A DNA stretch of 64,000 bases from Hymenolepis diminuta (Eukaryota > Platyhelminthes > Cestoda > Cyclophyllidea > Hymenolepididae). The stretch covers positions 1,193,599 through 1,257,598 of the forward strand of contig CAADRB010000039.1 of the NCBI GenBank assembly GCA_900708905.1, given 5' to 3'. The notes under the pieces were generated by a model. It worked only from the letters and a program-made list of their open reading frames with translations. It searched no databases and had not been told where the DNA came from. This document shows, piece by piece, positions 1 to 11,559 of this stretch (positions within the stretch are counted from its first letter, which is position 1; each line of letters starts with the position of its first letter). The position numbers were made by a program, and so were the translations under genes.

Positions 1-960
1 TATGCTTTAGTCTGGCCGATTTGCTATCGACTCTCCACCTATAATAGTCGATCTCACCACTGAGCGTACATCTTCCCTTTATTCATTGAATACAGACGCA
101 GATTTTGAAATCCAACAAGGAATTGAATGAGAATACGATCTGGGTCTTCTCGTTTTAACTCGATGGTCATAAGATTATTCGAGTAACTTTCATCCATCTT
201 TGACCATCAGTTCATGTAAATGGTCTAACTGAAGAAGCGAATTTATAAATAAAAAAATCGAGAATTATGCCCAAAAAGCGAAAACAATGAGAAAATGGGG
301 AATATGGGGATATTAAGTCCCACCAAGAAATCAATACTTTTGATTCAAAGTTTTGCGTAAAAGGGGAATGGTCTATCACTGGCGATTTAACTGCCTATTA
401 ACAGGTTCTTGTCCCGTGAAGGGTTATTATAAACGTGTGTAATAGGGAAAAACAGCTGCGAAATCATATCACATTCTCTTTAAAACTCAGCTGATTTTAA
501 AAAAAGACGAAGAAAAATGCAAGCAGTCTGGTGAATCTAGAGTTCGGATGTCTTTTAGATTGGACTTTTTTATTGCATTTCGTAATTTGACGATTTTAAT
601 GAACGGAATTTATGAAATATTATGGTGTAAATCAATACGTTTTCGGGAGCTTTTAAACGTGTATCAGAAAGGTAAATAAGTACATTCCTCAAAAGTTTGC
701 TTGAAGTATGATCGAAAGCGAAGGATTAATATTTAAATTTGTTTCTCAAATGCTTATTTCTTCTCTTGTTATCTCCAGAACAGATCACCCAGCTCTCAAA
801 TTTGTAATGCAATTAAGATCATCAAACAATTTGGGGAAGCGTGTACTCTAATCGGAATGTTTGAGTTTTCATCTCCAGGGCATTCTGTAGTTAGTGAAAT
901 CAAACTGGCCATGCTCGAGTCTTATATGGTTAACTGTTGAAAAATTACATTTCCTTTCAG
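1..960. other. AT-rich stretch, no gene recognised
   Basis: I see no convincing exon here. The last bases (about 945-960) form a good polypyrimidine tract and AG acceptor leading into the RS-rich exon at 961, so at least the 3' part of this stretch should be intron of that gene. The gene's first exons lie either here unrecognised or outside the window. Confidence 0.4.
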
Positions 961-2947
961 GTTCCAGAGACTCATCGAATAAGAGAGGTGGATCCTGTTG
1001 TCCGTCGGCACCGATCTCATTCACGTACACGGTCATCTAGACGCCAACGACACTCCCGAAGACGCCATTCGAGACATCGTAGACGAAGGCGTTCTTCCAC
1101 AGCATCTCGCCGACGGAAATCTATCACTTCATCTTCATCATCTACTTCTCGCTCCTCAAAGAAGTCATCAACACCTTCAAGACGCCGACGACGGCACTCT
1201 CGACGCTGTCGAAAAGGGCCTCGATCACCTTCAAGACTTAGAGAAGGACGTAAAGGTTGGTTCACTTTAATATTTTTACGCATAACAAAGCAAACTTCCT
1301 TTTTTTATTAAGATTAAGTGCCCAGCAGTAGAATTGTCCAATAAGGGCTGATGAGGAAGTGGAATCAAGTCGGGGTAGTTTTTCACTGAAACTTAATGGG
1401 TATTGATCACTACGTCATACCCTAATGTTTTTGCCTTGTAAGTTGCTTGAATGGGATAGGTGTTTAATAGAAAAGAGGTAAAAAATGTAACAGAATATGC
1501 GTCTGAACGTGAATAGCAGAAGAGAAAGGGGAGCACGAGTATACCAGAAGTTCTAATTGACTCATGTCCTTGTTATTCCCTTTTTTGATCTCGATAGAAT
1601 CCACAAATCCTCGTTCACTGGTTGGCTCTTCTTCCGGTAGGGTATTCGTATAAGTTGGTGAAGTAATATTCATTTGAAAAAAATTTTGTATCTCTTCTTA
1701 CATTTAAGACACAGAGTATATCTTAGACACTCCCCTTTGTTTTTATTAGCTGTCTGTTAAAACAGTGCGGAACAGACTTCAAAAAACAGCCATTTTTGTA
1801 CCTTAATTGAATAGACGCCTTCAGACATTCAAGTTTTCTGACTTTGGAGTACGATGTGGTTTGATTGTTTAGTTGCTGAGGTGATGAGTTTTAAAAATCC
1901 CAGGATTCATATTTAATAAGGGATGTCGTAAAGGTGGTAGATAGCTCTAATCGTGTGCCTTGACCGTAAACCTTAATGGAGGGATTGAATATTATGGCCC
2001 TTTTGATTAACTAGTAAGATCATAAGAATAGACCGTTCAGGTTCATCATGACGGTCTCTGTATGTCACCTATTCTGTATTCAGAGCTTACTGAGTAGTTG
2101 ATTAAATTGAGTGCATTCGTCTCTTCTTTAGGTCAAAAATAGCGCATAAACGGTTCGTTTAGTTTGTGATTACCGCAGTTTAAGTCTTACTTGAGAAATC
2201 TTGAGTTTCTTCTCTGAGAGAGAGTCCGTAAAATTATAAAGGAGAGTGAATAGAAGAAATGTTAAGAGCAAAGCCAAGTTATTAGGGTATACTCATTTGA
2301 TTTTTGGATTCGGCTTGTACTATATTTAATGGGCAGTTTATTACCCCGTATTTGAAAAATCAAATTTCATGAACCATTACTTGGATTTTTGATTAAATTT
2401 TCCTCGATATCCAGTCCTTATTGATCGGCTTTCTAATTGTGATGGCCAGTCTTACCACCTTAATTCATTTTCTTCCGTCTCTCACATGACGTGAAGCGGC
2501 TTACTATTCTTAATACAGTGGTGCTGATATAGCTGAGATTTTTAACTCAGCAGAGCTAGGTTAGTTATTTTACTTCAGTCTAATAATTGTATGTTTTCAG
2601 ATAATTGTTTCGGTAGTAGCCGTCAGTTTGGTATATTTTCTATCATTTGTATAATTTTTTTCACTTTTTACCTAGCAGAAAAGTACAGACACAAAAGGTC
2701 GTCACGCTCTGCTTCCTCATCAAGGCCAGAAGGAGATGTGGATGAGAAGTCATCCAGGAATGGACCAGAAAAGAATGAATCAGACACTGCAAATCCTCCA
2801 ATTAACACTAACAGCAACTGGTGCACTGTTTCCCTAGAAGAAGAACAAACTATGACGGCTTGTGGCATTCGGTCAAATGATAGTCGTCTCTACAACATTC
2901 CATCGCCTTCCTCCATCCCACTCCCTCCTACAGACTCTTCCAACTAG
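961..2947 (+). CDS. arginine/serine-rich (SR-like) protein, C-terminal part, 2 exons
   Basis: The coding parts are exon 961-1255 and exon 2679-2947, with an intron between. Exon one starts after a ctttcag acceptor in phase 0 and ends in phase 1 at a GT donor. Exon two restores the frame and runs to TAG at 2945-2947. The first exon (98 codons) is a dense RS domain with runs of RSHSR, RRRR, SSSSS and SRRRR. The second opens with another short RS patch (RHKRSSRSASSSR), then an acidic/polar stretch and a proline/serine-rich end. RS domains are typical of nuclear splicing factors and of kinases or cyclins acting on splicing. No RRM or other domain is visible, so the exact family cannot be given. 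The 5' end is missing: the ATG at 937 lies in the polypyrimidine/acceptor region and is probably not the start. The acceptor of exon two is a tandem tagcag, so use of 2676 would add one Ala. Confidence 0.6.
2676..2678 (+). promoter_or_regulatory. NAGNAG tandem splice acceptor
   Basis: The acceptor of the last RS-protein exon reads cctagcag followed by the exon. Both AGs keep the frame, giving either GAA AAG or GCA GAA AAG. Tandem acceptors of this form are known to give one-residue isoforms; use of both here is inference. Confidence 0.4.
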
Positions 2948-3473
2948 TTGACGGCAAACCAACCTCTGCGGAATTGAGAAGTCAAATCACTAATGTGATT
3001 ATTGGTAAAAGTTTCTGTTCGTTTTACTGGGATTCCTAATCTTGATATTCTTGCAACTAGGTTTTGCTGTGTAGGCAGGATCTTCGTTATGGCACATCAT
3101 ATAGACAGAGCAAGTAGATAGAACAGGACGTAATATCTATAGGATGTATGAAGAATGGAAATAAGGACCAAGAAGAAAAGAGTATCAATAGTGAGAGGTA
3201 GTAGCCATCCTACCGGTGACTACATAGCCCGATCCAACCAATATTTACACTGAACTCTCAGTTCAATTTCCCCATTGAAACGCTCTTCATGAAGGCATGT
3301 GTTTCCATTTGGCTAGCTAGGTTGCGGCTTACAGCTGCCTGTATTTTCGTTTTTGGAAACGGACATTTGAGGCATACCATATGGCTCTTAACGTATTTCA
3401 TAAAGTACGACTTCTTGTAATCCGAAGAAGTCTTGTTTCTGTCGCTGTAATCTATTTCCTCACTAGATATTGC

Positions 3474-3670
3474 GAGATTACAGTTGACCCAGATCTAAAG
3501 AGAGATTTTGGCAGAATTGCAGATACTCTCAAGAAACTATCAGGAGCGGGCGATTTAGAGAACCTGTGGAAATTGCTAATAATGCGGCAAATCAAAAATG
3601 CTGCGACTTTGTTTTGTCGGCTTGCTCTCAACTTACGCCCGTTAAAAAAGCATTATTTCCACTTATTTAA
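3474..3670 (+). other. possible orphan exon (L27-like look, unproven)
   Basis: An open frame starts upstream at 3381 and reads protein-like from about 3474, after a cctcactag acceptor. It ends at 3670 with a perfect GTAAGT donor, then an immediate stop if unspliced. The segment ITVDPDLKRDFG...DLENLWKLL...QIKNAATLF is helical, with a hydrophobic pattern loosely like an L27 heterodimerisation domain of MAGUK scaffolds. This resemblance is by eye only. No partner exon was joined in phase: the downstream candidate at 3751 needs phase 0, while this exon ends in phase 2. It may be a relic. Confidence 0.25.
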
Positions 3671-3750
3671 GTAAGTTACGGCACACGATTGTTGCTTTCT
3701 ACTGCTGACTGGGGTATCCATAATATTAATTTGCTAACCGTGAATTCCAG

Positions 3751-3825
3751 GTTGCTAAATCGCCAATACCGTTGTACCCAGAATTAGCAGGCGAGAGTAT
3801 CACGGAATATGTCTATTCGGGTTAG
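3751..3825 (+). other. possible terminal exon fragment
   Basis: After a clean gaattccag acceptor (AG 3749-3750) there are 24 codons, reading VAKSPIPLYPELAGESITEY and four more, then TAG at 3823-3825. The composition looks coding, but the phase does not match the preceding candidate exon ending at 3670. It is therefore either part of another splice form, a relic, or chance. Confidence 0.2.
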
Positions 3826-4714
3826 ATACAAATAGGAATTAATTATGTGGGTGAGAGGGGGCTAGTTTGGTATAATTTTAACAAATAACTCATTGGAGGG
3901 GTACATTCAAACGCTTTATACATGACCTACATGTTGAATAGGGCCCTTCTGGAAACGTCTAATGTACATCAGATGGCCCTGTTTTTGAGCAGCCCTTAAT
4001 TTACGCTAACTGACGTTAAAACAGGTGTCTTAAGGCATTATTGGAAGGCATCAATTTTATTGAATCAAACTGCATCAGTCATTTTGAAGTGCTATAGTTA
4101 AGATTTTTCTTTTCCATATTTTAGACCATTTTCGCCTATTGGATGGTTCTTTTGCAATGCTTTTACCGTTTCATTTAGTAGTTATGAATGAATGACAACA
4201 TTGTATATATATTACTCCTGTGCGTATTTGAAAACAAATTGTAATTTCTATTGTTGTATAAAAATATGATGGAATATGTTAATACGATGTAGTTGAGGTG
4301 GTCTTCCCTTTCTTCTGCACGGGGTTTTGGGTATGATTTTTAAATATAATCTCGAGAGACCTCTTTCTGAAGTGCGATTTTGAGTGCTTTTAGGTAAGAA
4401 AAACTCTGTAAATACCATTCTTAAGCCTCTGTTTAGGAATCAGAGGTACCATTGACAAACAGGAGGGAGATTAAGAAATTAATCGGACGTAAAGTGGCAA
4501 TATATTCGACAGTAAGGCAATTCCAATAGTCTGATCGAGTTGGCAATGAGGTGCTAGCGCTAATAGTACACAACAGACTTTCTCAGAATCAGGAGATCAA
4601 TAGTTCAGTTGGACCGTCATGGAGGAATAGGAATGAAGGTAGCAGGAAGAGGAAGTTTGAAATAGGAAAGCTGGTTGTAAATGTTCGGACGGCGTATGCG
4701 AAAAGGAAATTGTA

Positions 4715-5111
4715 TGAAGACACCTATGCATTTTCCAAGATTACTCTTGAGTCACATTTTTTATGAAAATACGTTGATTTTCGCTTTCCTGTCCCTATGA
4801 TTCAAATTCCTATTTGTTACTTCTAGACGAGTTTATCAGTTCTTTCTTCTAAAACTGTTCTGTTTCAATTAAGGTGCACCAATCATCTTCACTTGTGTTC
4901 TTGCCCAGGTGACTCATAAAATATCTTTGTATTTTCATTCGTACATGCGGACACACGCTTGTCTTTCATTTGCTTGTGCGATTCCCTCTCCTTCTCTCGA
5001 ATCTTCTTCATGGTTTATTCAATACACTGGCCAGCATAACTCTGTGTTCTACCTTGAGAACTGTCGTTTTCCGTTAGCTGTCAGCCATTATTTGTTACTC
5101 CAATTGCAACA
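4715..5111 (+). repeat. diverged copy of LTR-like element (copy C)
   Basis: This is a diverged, shortened member of the family best preserved at 16185-16682 and 61394-61885, here in the opposite orientation (promoter-like side on +). Shared landmarks in order are a TGAAG start followed by TATGCATTT, a TGTCCCTATGA block, the TGACTCATAAA core at 4910-4920, a CTCTCGAATC/TTCATGG block, TTCTACCTTGAGAACTG, and an end in GCAACA. No target-site duplication is left. The short open frame over 4909-5139 is part of the repeat and not a gene. Confidence 0.55.
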
Positions 5112-5432
5112 TCTGAAACAGCGAGGTAAGTTACGGTGATTGAAATTGATGTGACACTTAAGGCAAATGGACCTGTGTGTCGTCATGTGCGTACCACAAA
5201 GGTGTGTTTAAAATGCGGATCATACACTTGGAGGAGGGGAGCTTGGCGTAATGAGTTGGGAATTTCCCCTAGAAATTACTCATCTTAGATTTGAGGATAA
5301 AGCCTGACATTGGCTTGTCACTTTGTGGACATTTGTTTGTTAAATATGTTTTAGATATCCGGATGACGATCAGGAGTAACTGGAAATAAATTTTGGAAAT
5401 TGATGTAATTTGTCGCCTTTGTGGTGCAATGA

Positions 5433-5650
5433 TCATTTATGTATAAATCTCCTCAACAAGCGAATGATATTCCTAAGGGCTAACGGGATCCGACAGTCTC
5501 CCAAATGGGAATACCATGAGGCACGTAGGACGGTGTGTATATTGGATAAGTGGAAATGAATGGGAGGGAAGTAGAGTGCGAAGTAGGAAGGGCAATTGGG
5601 AGTCGAGAGGAAAGGAAAAGCGTCGGTACTGAGCAAGTGGAAACCGATTT
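5433..5650 (-). repeat. dispersed repeat fragment, purine-rich on +
   Basis: The block around 5535-5640 (GTGTATATT...GAATGGGAGGG...CGGTACTGAGCAAG) resembles 26640-26755 (GTGTATATT...GAATGGGAGGG...CAGTGCTGAGCAAG), with the same order of landmarks. It may be a far relative of the LTR-like family. The small minus-strand open frame here is part of the repeat. Confidence 0.35.
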
Positions 5651-6113
5651 GCGATAAAGTTGGCCTTATTGAGGTAAGATAGGGCGGTTGAAAGATTAAG
5701 CTCTCTTTATTTGTAGATGAGCAACCGATAAAAAGTAGCTCACTGACTAATAGAAAGCACAGAATTGAATCAGCGTTCGTCTCTCACTCTTCGGAAGATT
5801 ATTACCTTATGCATTAGCTTTTATTAATTCCGTCCAGAACTGTTCTCTACTGAAGGTCCGAGTGAAAGCGGTCGTGTCTGTTGTATCTATATTGGATTTC
5901 TCATTTTTTCTAGGAACAATGAAGACTATGTTCCATATAACATTAAAGTTAATAATAATTTGTTTCTGTGATTTATAGCACCCGGAGATAAGACAGATTC
6001 ACGTTTTAGCGGTTGCATTTAAAATTTTGAATTATTTAACATTTACTCGAATACCGATATTTATAAATTCAACCTGAATATTGATCAAGTAGGTTAATAC
6101 ACTTTGCATAAAT

Positions 6114-8782
6114 ATGAATGAGGCAACGCACATAGATATCACAACAGCAAACGATTCTAAAGGAATTTTTATTGATTTAGATAATTTTAAGTTCTCAAAT
6201 TTGCACGATGTTTGTGGGAAACCGCACGGAAATGAATACTGCATAGAAGAAACCAAAAGTCGAGCGAAATTCAAGATAAAAATATTTGAAGAAAAGTATT
6301 CTGAGAGGGCGAGAGAGGAAATAGACATTTTAGAGAAACTACGAGGGAGTACAAATATCATCAAAATGGTCGGATCCGTGATTGGCAGTGAGGTAAGTAA
6401 TCGACATTTTGAAGACGTTTTGTCTTTCACTGGAATTGATGTTTAGATACCTAAATGCTGTATTTTGTACGAGTACATTCAAAGTACCGTGTGGTCGGTG
6501 TTCAAAAAGCTGAACAAGATTGATGATATTAAGAATTACAGTTATCAGATGCTTTTGGCTTTGGATTCCTGCCATTCTCAAAATATCATCCACAGATACA
6601 TTAATTTGGACGCCTTATTAATTAATATAGAAGGAGGAATTTTAAAGTTGGGTGGTTGGGATTACGCAGTGGAGCACAGAGATGGCAATTCATATGAAAC
6701 CGATACTAATTTAGTTTACTATAGAAGTCCAGAACTTCTAATTGATATTAAGGTAGGACATATTGTTGCCTGACTTGTTAATTTTTGAAGAAACATGACT
6801 TTGCAGTGGATCTCTGGGCTGCTGGTTGCGTTATAGCGAGTTTTGTTTTCCTAAAGGTGCATATCTTTGATGGATGTAACAATGAGCAGCAATTGTCGAA
6901 AATCGCGCTGATTCTAGGCGGTGAAGAACTCTTAGAATTCATCCAGCAGCAAAATGTTACCCTGGATGAAACCTCAAGGAAAGAAGTTGCGAGATTTAGC
7001 GGAACTGGTTTTCAGATTTTAATATCACACAAATGTAAAAAGACGGCAACGGAAGAGGCGGTTGATTTAGTGAGAAGCCTGCTAGTGAGTAATCCGACAA
7101 GACGTCTGTCGGCAAAAGAAGCACTCAGTCATGCATTCTTTTCAAAGTTTTTCAAAAATGATTGCTTGGAAACTGTAGATCCAAATCTGGTACAAAAAGT
7201 AAGGCCGCTGGATACCGAACGAGATGAGCAACGGTTGATTTCCATTGAAAATATCTATTCAAAATGTTTAGTTGGAAGAGTCCTTGGACAGGGAGCATAT
7301 GGTACAGTTTATTACGCCAAAGAAGTGGAGAGTGGGCGTGAATTCGCAGTGAAAGCACTCAAGGAACCGCGGACTCTAAAATCAAAAAGAGAAATTGAAG
7401 TTTTGAATAAGCTAAGGGGATATCCGAATGTAATTCCAATTCTAGGCGTCATTGAATGTGATGAAGTAAATTTTCACCATAAATATGATATTTTTAATAT
7501 GAAATGTTTGATATTTATACCTTGCTTTTACTATTACTTTTGCGATAATTATTGTGTTAGGAAAAAAATTCCCCAGAGCACACTTTACAGTATTTTGCCT
7601 TGATACAATAGTTTGGTTATACACACAGGATATATATATATATATATATTGCCTGACTTCAACTGACTTAGACGCAGAGGGAAGAAAGCAGAAGTGCTAA
7701 CACCCCAAGAAATTCACTAGCATAATTAATTTGGAAGCAATTTATGCCTTTTAATTGCGTTGGGATTGTCCGGAGAAGACAGAACCAGTAACTGATGGTT
7801 ATGAATTGTATATCTGGTGTGCCGAAGCATGATCGTCCGGATCAGTTGACTTTCTCACGCCACTCAGAGTCGTCCTCTTTATAGTATCAAGAATTCCATA
7901 TATTTCTTTCACTAAATTTTCGTTTCCTTTACTTACCTTCTTACTGTTTATTTATTCGTTGCTTGACTTCCTATCCATTAAAAATACAAATGCATTGTCT
8001 TCTTTCCTCACCTAAGTTTCCTCATTGACTTAATTAAATTATTTTAGATTGAGACCAGTTTCATAATCTTTAAATGTATTAATGAAGTACGGTGGGAATA
8101 CCTTTATAAGACTCTTTCAAGTGAAGACATAAAACGCTACGTATATCAGTTGCTATCGGCGCTGGATGCCTGTCATAGCAGAGGAATAATGCACCGCGAC
8201 ATCAAGCCCAGCAATTTACTCATCGACCATCTCAATAGACATCTGTATCTTGCAGACTGGGGCTTGGCTAAGTTTTATGAAGAAGGAAAGCCAAATGGTC
8301 TCAATGTTTTAACTCGACCCTATAAGAGTCCAGAATTACTTCTCAATTATGTGGTTTGTGCATTTGAATAATTAATTAACACTGAAATATTTTAGAATTA
8401 CGATTATTCCGTAGATATTTGGCCCGTCGGTTGTATCCTAGCAAGTGCCTTGTTTAGAAAGAGACACATATTCCTCGGAGGCACAAATATGTCGCAACTG
8501 GAAGAAATAGTGAAAGTATTAGGCTACGATTGTGTGATCGATTTTTGCAGGAAATACGGGACAAAGATAAATCCTGATCAAGTGAAAACTTTACACTATT
8601 ACAAACGAATTAGCTGGACCAATTTTATTAATGATTCAAACAGAAACGTGGCATCTACAAAAGCAATTGACCTGTTGAGCAAGCTTCTTGTTTTCGATCA
8701 CAAACAACGTCTTACTGCCGTCGACGCGCTGAAACACAACTACTTCGAACAAATTACAGATCCTTCTCAAAATGTGTCTTAA
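6114..8782 (+). CDS. tandem CK2alpha-like protein: N-terminal pseudokinase + C-terminal kinase
   Basis: Five exons join in phase 0: 6114-6392, 6447-6752, 6791-7465, 8048-8350, 8396-8782 (1950 nt, 649 aa, introns 54, 38, 582 and 45 nt). Domain 1 (about residues 20-315) follows CK2alpha but is degenerate. There is no glycine loop, HRD is HRY (142-144), the catalytic Lys and Asn positions are N146 and A149, and the DWG motif is GWD (163-165). A candidate VAIK-type Lys (K56) remains. Domain 2 (about 350-640) keeps GQGAYG (361-366), K383, HRDIKPSN (469-476), the CK2-type DWG (490-492), SPELL (514-518), DIWPVGC and the final helix region. The CK2 basic patch is reduced. Known CK2 is a Ser/Thr kinase of nucleus and cytosol. 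I infer that domain 2 can phosphorylate and domain 1 regulates or binds. The start at 6114 is the first ATG in frame; further upstream exons cannot be excluded. A polyA signal follows at once. Confidence 0.8.
7630..7649. repeat. (AT)n microsatellite in kinase intron 3
   Basis: About ten uninterrupted AT units lie inside the 582-nt intron between the two exons of the second kinase domain's N-lobe. Confidence 0.9.
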
Positions 8783-8796
8783 ATTCCTTAATAATG

Positions 8797-8802
8797 AATA
8801 AA
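8797..8802 (+). terminator. polyadenylation signal AATAAA of tandem kinase gene
   Basis: The canonical hexamer lies 15 nt after the TAA at 8780-8782, implying a very short 3' UTR. Use is inferred from position only. Confidence 0.5.
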
Positions 8803-9797
8803 ATATTTGCCTCTGGTATTATTAACAATAAGCGAAATGTGTGTTTAAAAGAACGATTACTACGTAAGGATCATTTTCATTCTCTTCGCCTATTTAAATT
8901 GGGTAGGAAATTTAAAGATTTCCGGCGGAAAAACTGTCTTTACAGCCTCAGATCAGCATTATTATTCAATAATTTTCAAACTGATAATTTCTAGTTACGA
9001 CGTCTACTTTATAGACGGAAATAGTAGCATGTTCATGACTAAGGCAAGTTAATTAAGACGCCAAGGAATGGACTGTCATGGCTAAAGTAACTCAGGATGT
9101 CGATTTCCGTCCCTAAAATTGTGCGCCGATTAACATTGACCTTGTGACCTCTGGCTTGGCAGACACACAAGTTGATCACTACGCCATTGGAGAAAGGTTC
9201 TTTGTGTCTTAAGAAGTAAGTCTGATTCAGTTGGGATTGAACCTTTACTGGAATATAGCAGCTATTGACGATATACAGACCAGCGGTTGTATAAAGCAGT
9301 AGATACCTGAGGTACAGAGATTTCTTGTTCAACTGTGATGCAATCTAGTTGTTTTATGGGTCAGCCAAAACCGGGTCATTTGTATATTCTTTGAAAAGTT
9401 ATCTAACAACCAATTGTATTTAAATTACTTGTGATCGGCATACTGAGTAATCTGCCCAATCAGAGAATGGTAACAACATCAGCGCCGAGCCATTAAGAGG
9501 ATAGCTTGATTAAGATTAATGGTAAATAAAACTGAGAGAATTAGTTCTGTCAGGTCGATCGATCGATGATTGGGAAATTAAGTTCAACAGATTCGGTAGC
9601 TGGCTTTTCGGGGCAGCGCTAATCAGGTCAGGAGTCATTAATGTCGAAATCAGAAATTAAGATCAGGCGCAATCACAGCTGAAAATTGCAGGGAAAAAAT
9701 TTATGAAGAATTAATTAAAATTGAAGTAAATTATCAGCTGAAGGAAATTTAATGGAGATTTGAGTAAAAGTTGAAATTGAAATGGTGCAGTGTAATA
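8803..9797. other. no gene recognised
   Basis: A minus-strand open frame at 9039-9332 (97 codons) has no recognised family and no clear splice partners. A GATCGATCGATGAT run sits at about 9557. Nothing else is supported here. Confidence 0.4.
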
Positions 9798-9875
9798 AGT
9801 TTGCCAAGCGGAGGGGGATGTGAATTCATTGCCGTTAAGACCCTCAATGAAGTCTACCGGTTAAACAAGAATCGG
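9798..9875 (+). pseudogene. short N-lobe relic of a CK2-like kinase
   Basis: Frame-consistent residues SGGGCEFIAVKTLNEVYRLN resemble the VESGREFAVKALKEPRTLK stretch of domain 2 of the neighbouring tandem kinase, including the VAIK-type Lys, with one extra Ile. No glycine loop precedes it and stops follow. The match is short, so it could be chance, but it lies between the intact gene and clearer relics in the same orientation. Confidence 0.35.
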
Positions 9876-10394
9876 ATTTATGTACTACTATTCAGTTACT
9901 ATTATTATTATTGGATTGATAGCAGATTGTTATTACTTTGCTGAAAATGAATGAGGGAACTTCCATTACACATCTGCTAACTCGAGGTTAAATTAATGAG
10001 TATTCATGGAATAAACCGGATGGACAATCCATATGGATAATTCTGGTCGAAAACGATTGCAGTTGAATATGAGAGTTTCATACGAACTTTTCTAAAATGC
10101 CTCAGAGTGTATCTTCGTCACTGAACTTTATTAATATTATCTATGGCGAAGAAAAAAATATTGCACTTTTTATTCATGGAGAATATCTAAATAGAAGAGG
10201 TGAGAGAAGCAACGTCAGAAAGTTTTTGGGGTAACTTGAGAATCAAAGTCTTACCTCATCTGGACTCGTTAGGCTGTCTGCATTTTAATTTCCTTCCACA
10301 ATGTTTAAAATTAGTCCTAATCGTCACTGCATTTAAATTCCTACTGGAATTTTTTCAACTGATTTCGCAAGCACCCCCATTTCTATCATTTTGT

Positions 10395-10530
10395 GGAATG
10401 TTTGTGTTCCAGTGATGGTCAGTTCGCCAGTGTCTTTTCATCTCATATGCCTTTGCGAGGAGTCGATGATACCGAGCTTCCATGCAGACTATTCCCCTTT
10501 TGACACACTTTTTACTTTAGTTGATATTCT
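10395..10530 (-). repeat. dispersed repeat R3, copy 1
   Basis: Landmarks GTCAGTTCGCCAGT, CTTTTCATCTCATATG, GTCGATGATACCGAG, ATTCCCCTTTTG and ACACAC recur in the same order at about 39160-39280 and, in part, 49665-49760. The direction is set by the protein-like frame on the minus strand of the 49.4-49.8 kb copy and is uncertain. Confidence 0.4.
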
Positions 10531-11319
10531 AGTAAGCGTAAGATAGATCTCTTATTTGGATTTTGCATCCAAACCGCACTCTGTTTTTCACTGAACATCT
10601 GTTTTAAATCTCTATTGAGCTGCCTGAGCCAGCTCTTTTTATGAGAAAGTTTTAATTTTCCCAATTTCGGTAATTCGGAAATCACTAAAAGTTTAGCGAT
10701 TATATTGTCTTTTTCGTGGATACTTGTCCAAAGGTCAAGCTCACGCTATTGTAATTATGTGGCGAGATTTCTCAGAGGAACTTTTCTGACAGCACATTAA
10801 CACTCATTTGTTGTCTGTTGTGTAAGCCCAGCATCATCCACCGAGTTGTGTTTTGAACAGCTTTTTATTTGTTATCATCCATAAACCATAAAGAAGAACA
10901 GGCTTGATGAATATTTCAAGCAGCTTTGTCCCAGTTTTAATCGAAAGTATTTTCGGTCCTTGAGCTGACCTGAGCATCACCAGCTATCTTTTAACATACA
11001 TGATATTAAGTTTTATAGCATCATCGACTTGATCTTTATCATTCACAGGATTAATAGAGTGAGCTCATAAAGATCGACAACAATTTGGATCTTAGGCAAT
11101 TTCTAAATTTCACTGTCTCTCTTTTGGATTTCATTTAAATTAAGTCTCACAGACTATTGATACAAAGAATTCCCCCAATGTGCCAAGAATAAAAATACTT
11201 TGGTAATTTGCTGGGTTAGTTCTTACTTCCTTACCTTTTTAAATACTGGTTACTTCAGCATCTACCCGGGATCGACATATAGCGTAACTCAATCCAACAG
11301 CATTTGCTGAAGATTGTGA

Positions 11320-11559
11320 AAATTTTAGGTTGGTGGAGTTTCGCAGATAATACTCGAAATGAACGAGACATTATGGATGAAAATTCTAAAATCAAATTGG
11401 GGAATTATATTTGATCAGATGTCCGGAGTCCTAAAACCTGAGGTGCCCACAGAGAGTTCCAGGAAGGGTTTGATTAATTTGGCAAATAGTTTTCTCAAGT
11501 ATAACTCCACAGAACGGTTGGAAATCAGAGACTCTTTTGAACATTTAAACTTTTCATAA
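11320..11559 (+). pseudogene. CK2-like kinase C-lobe relic A
   Basis: After a ttttag acceptor, an open frame (ATG at 11359) ends with about 60 residues matching the tail of the tandem kinase's second domain. The match runs through an SNWGIIFDQ segment (compare ISWTNFIND), then KGLINLANSFLKYNSTERLE (compare KAIDLLSKLLVFDHKQRLTA) and SFEHLNF. The earlier C-lobe and the N-lobe are not in frame upstream. It is probably the last exon of a dead paralog. An expressed short gene cannot be excluded because this exon itself is intact to its TAA. Confidence 0.5.

Noticed and set aside
1017..1283. 88-codon minus-strand open frame and 90-codon plus-strand alternative frame over the RS exon
   Set aside because: Both are shadows of the repetitive AGA/CGA/TCA codons of the RS domain; only the RS frame has matching splice sites and phase.
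7466..8047. End of the kinase gene at the stop after 7600, giving two separate genes
   Set aside because: A GTAAAT donor at 7466 and an attttag acceptor at 8047 join the N-lobe and the rest of the second kinase domain in phase and at the position mirrored in the first half.
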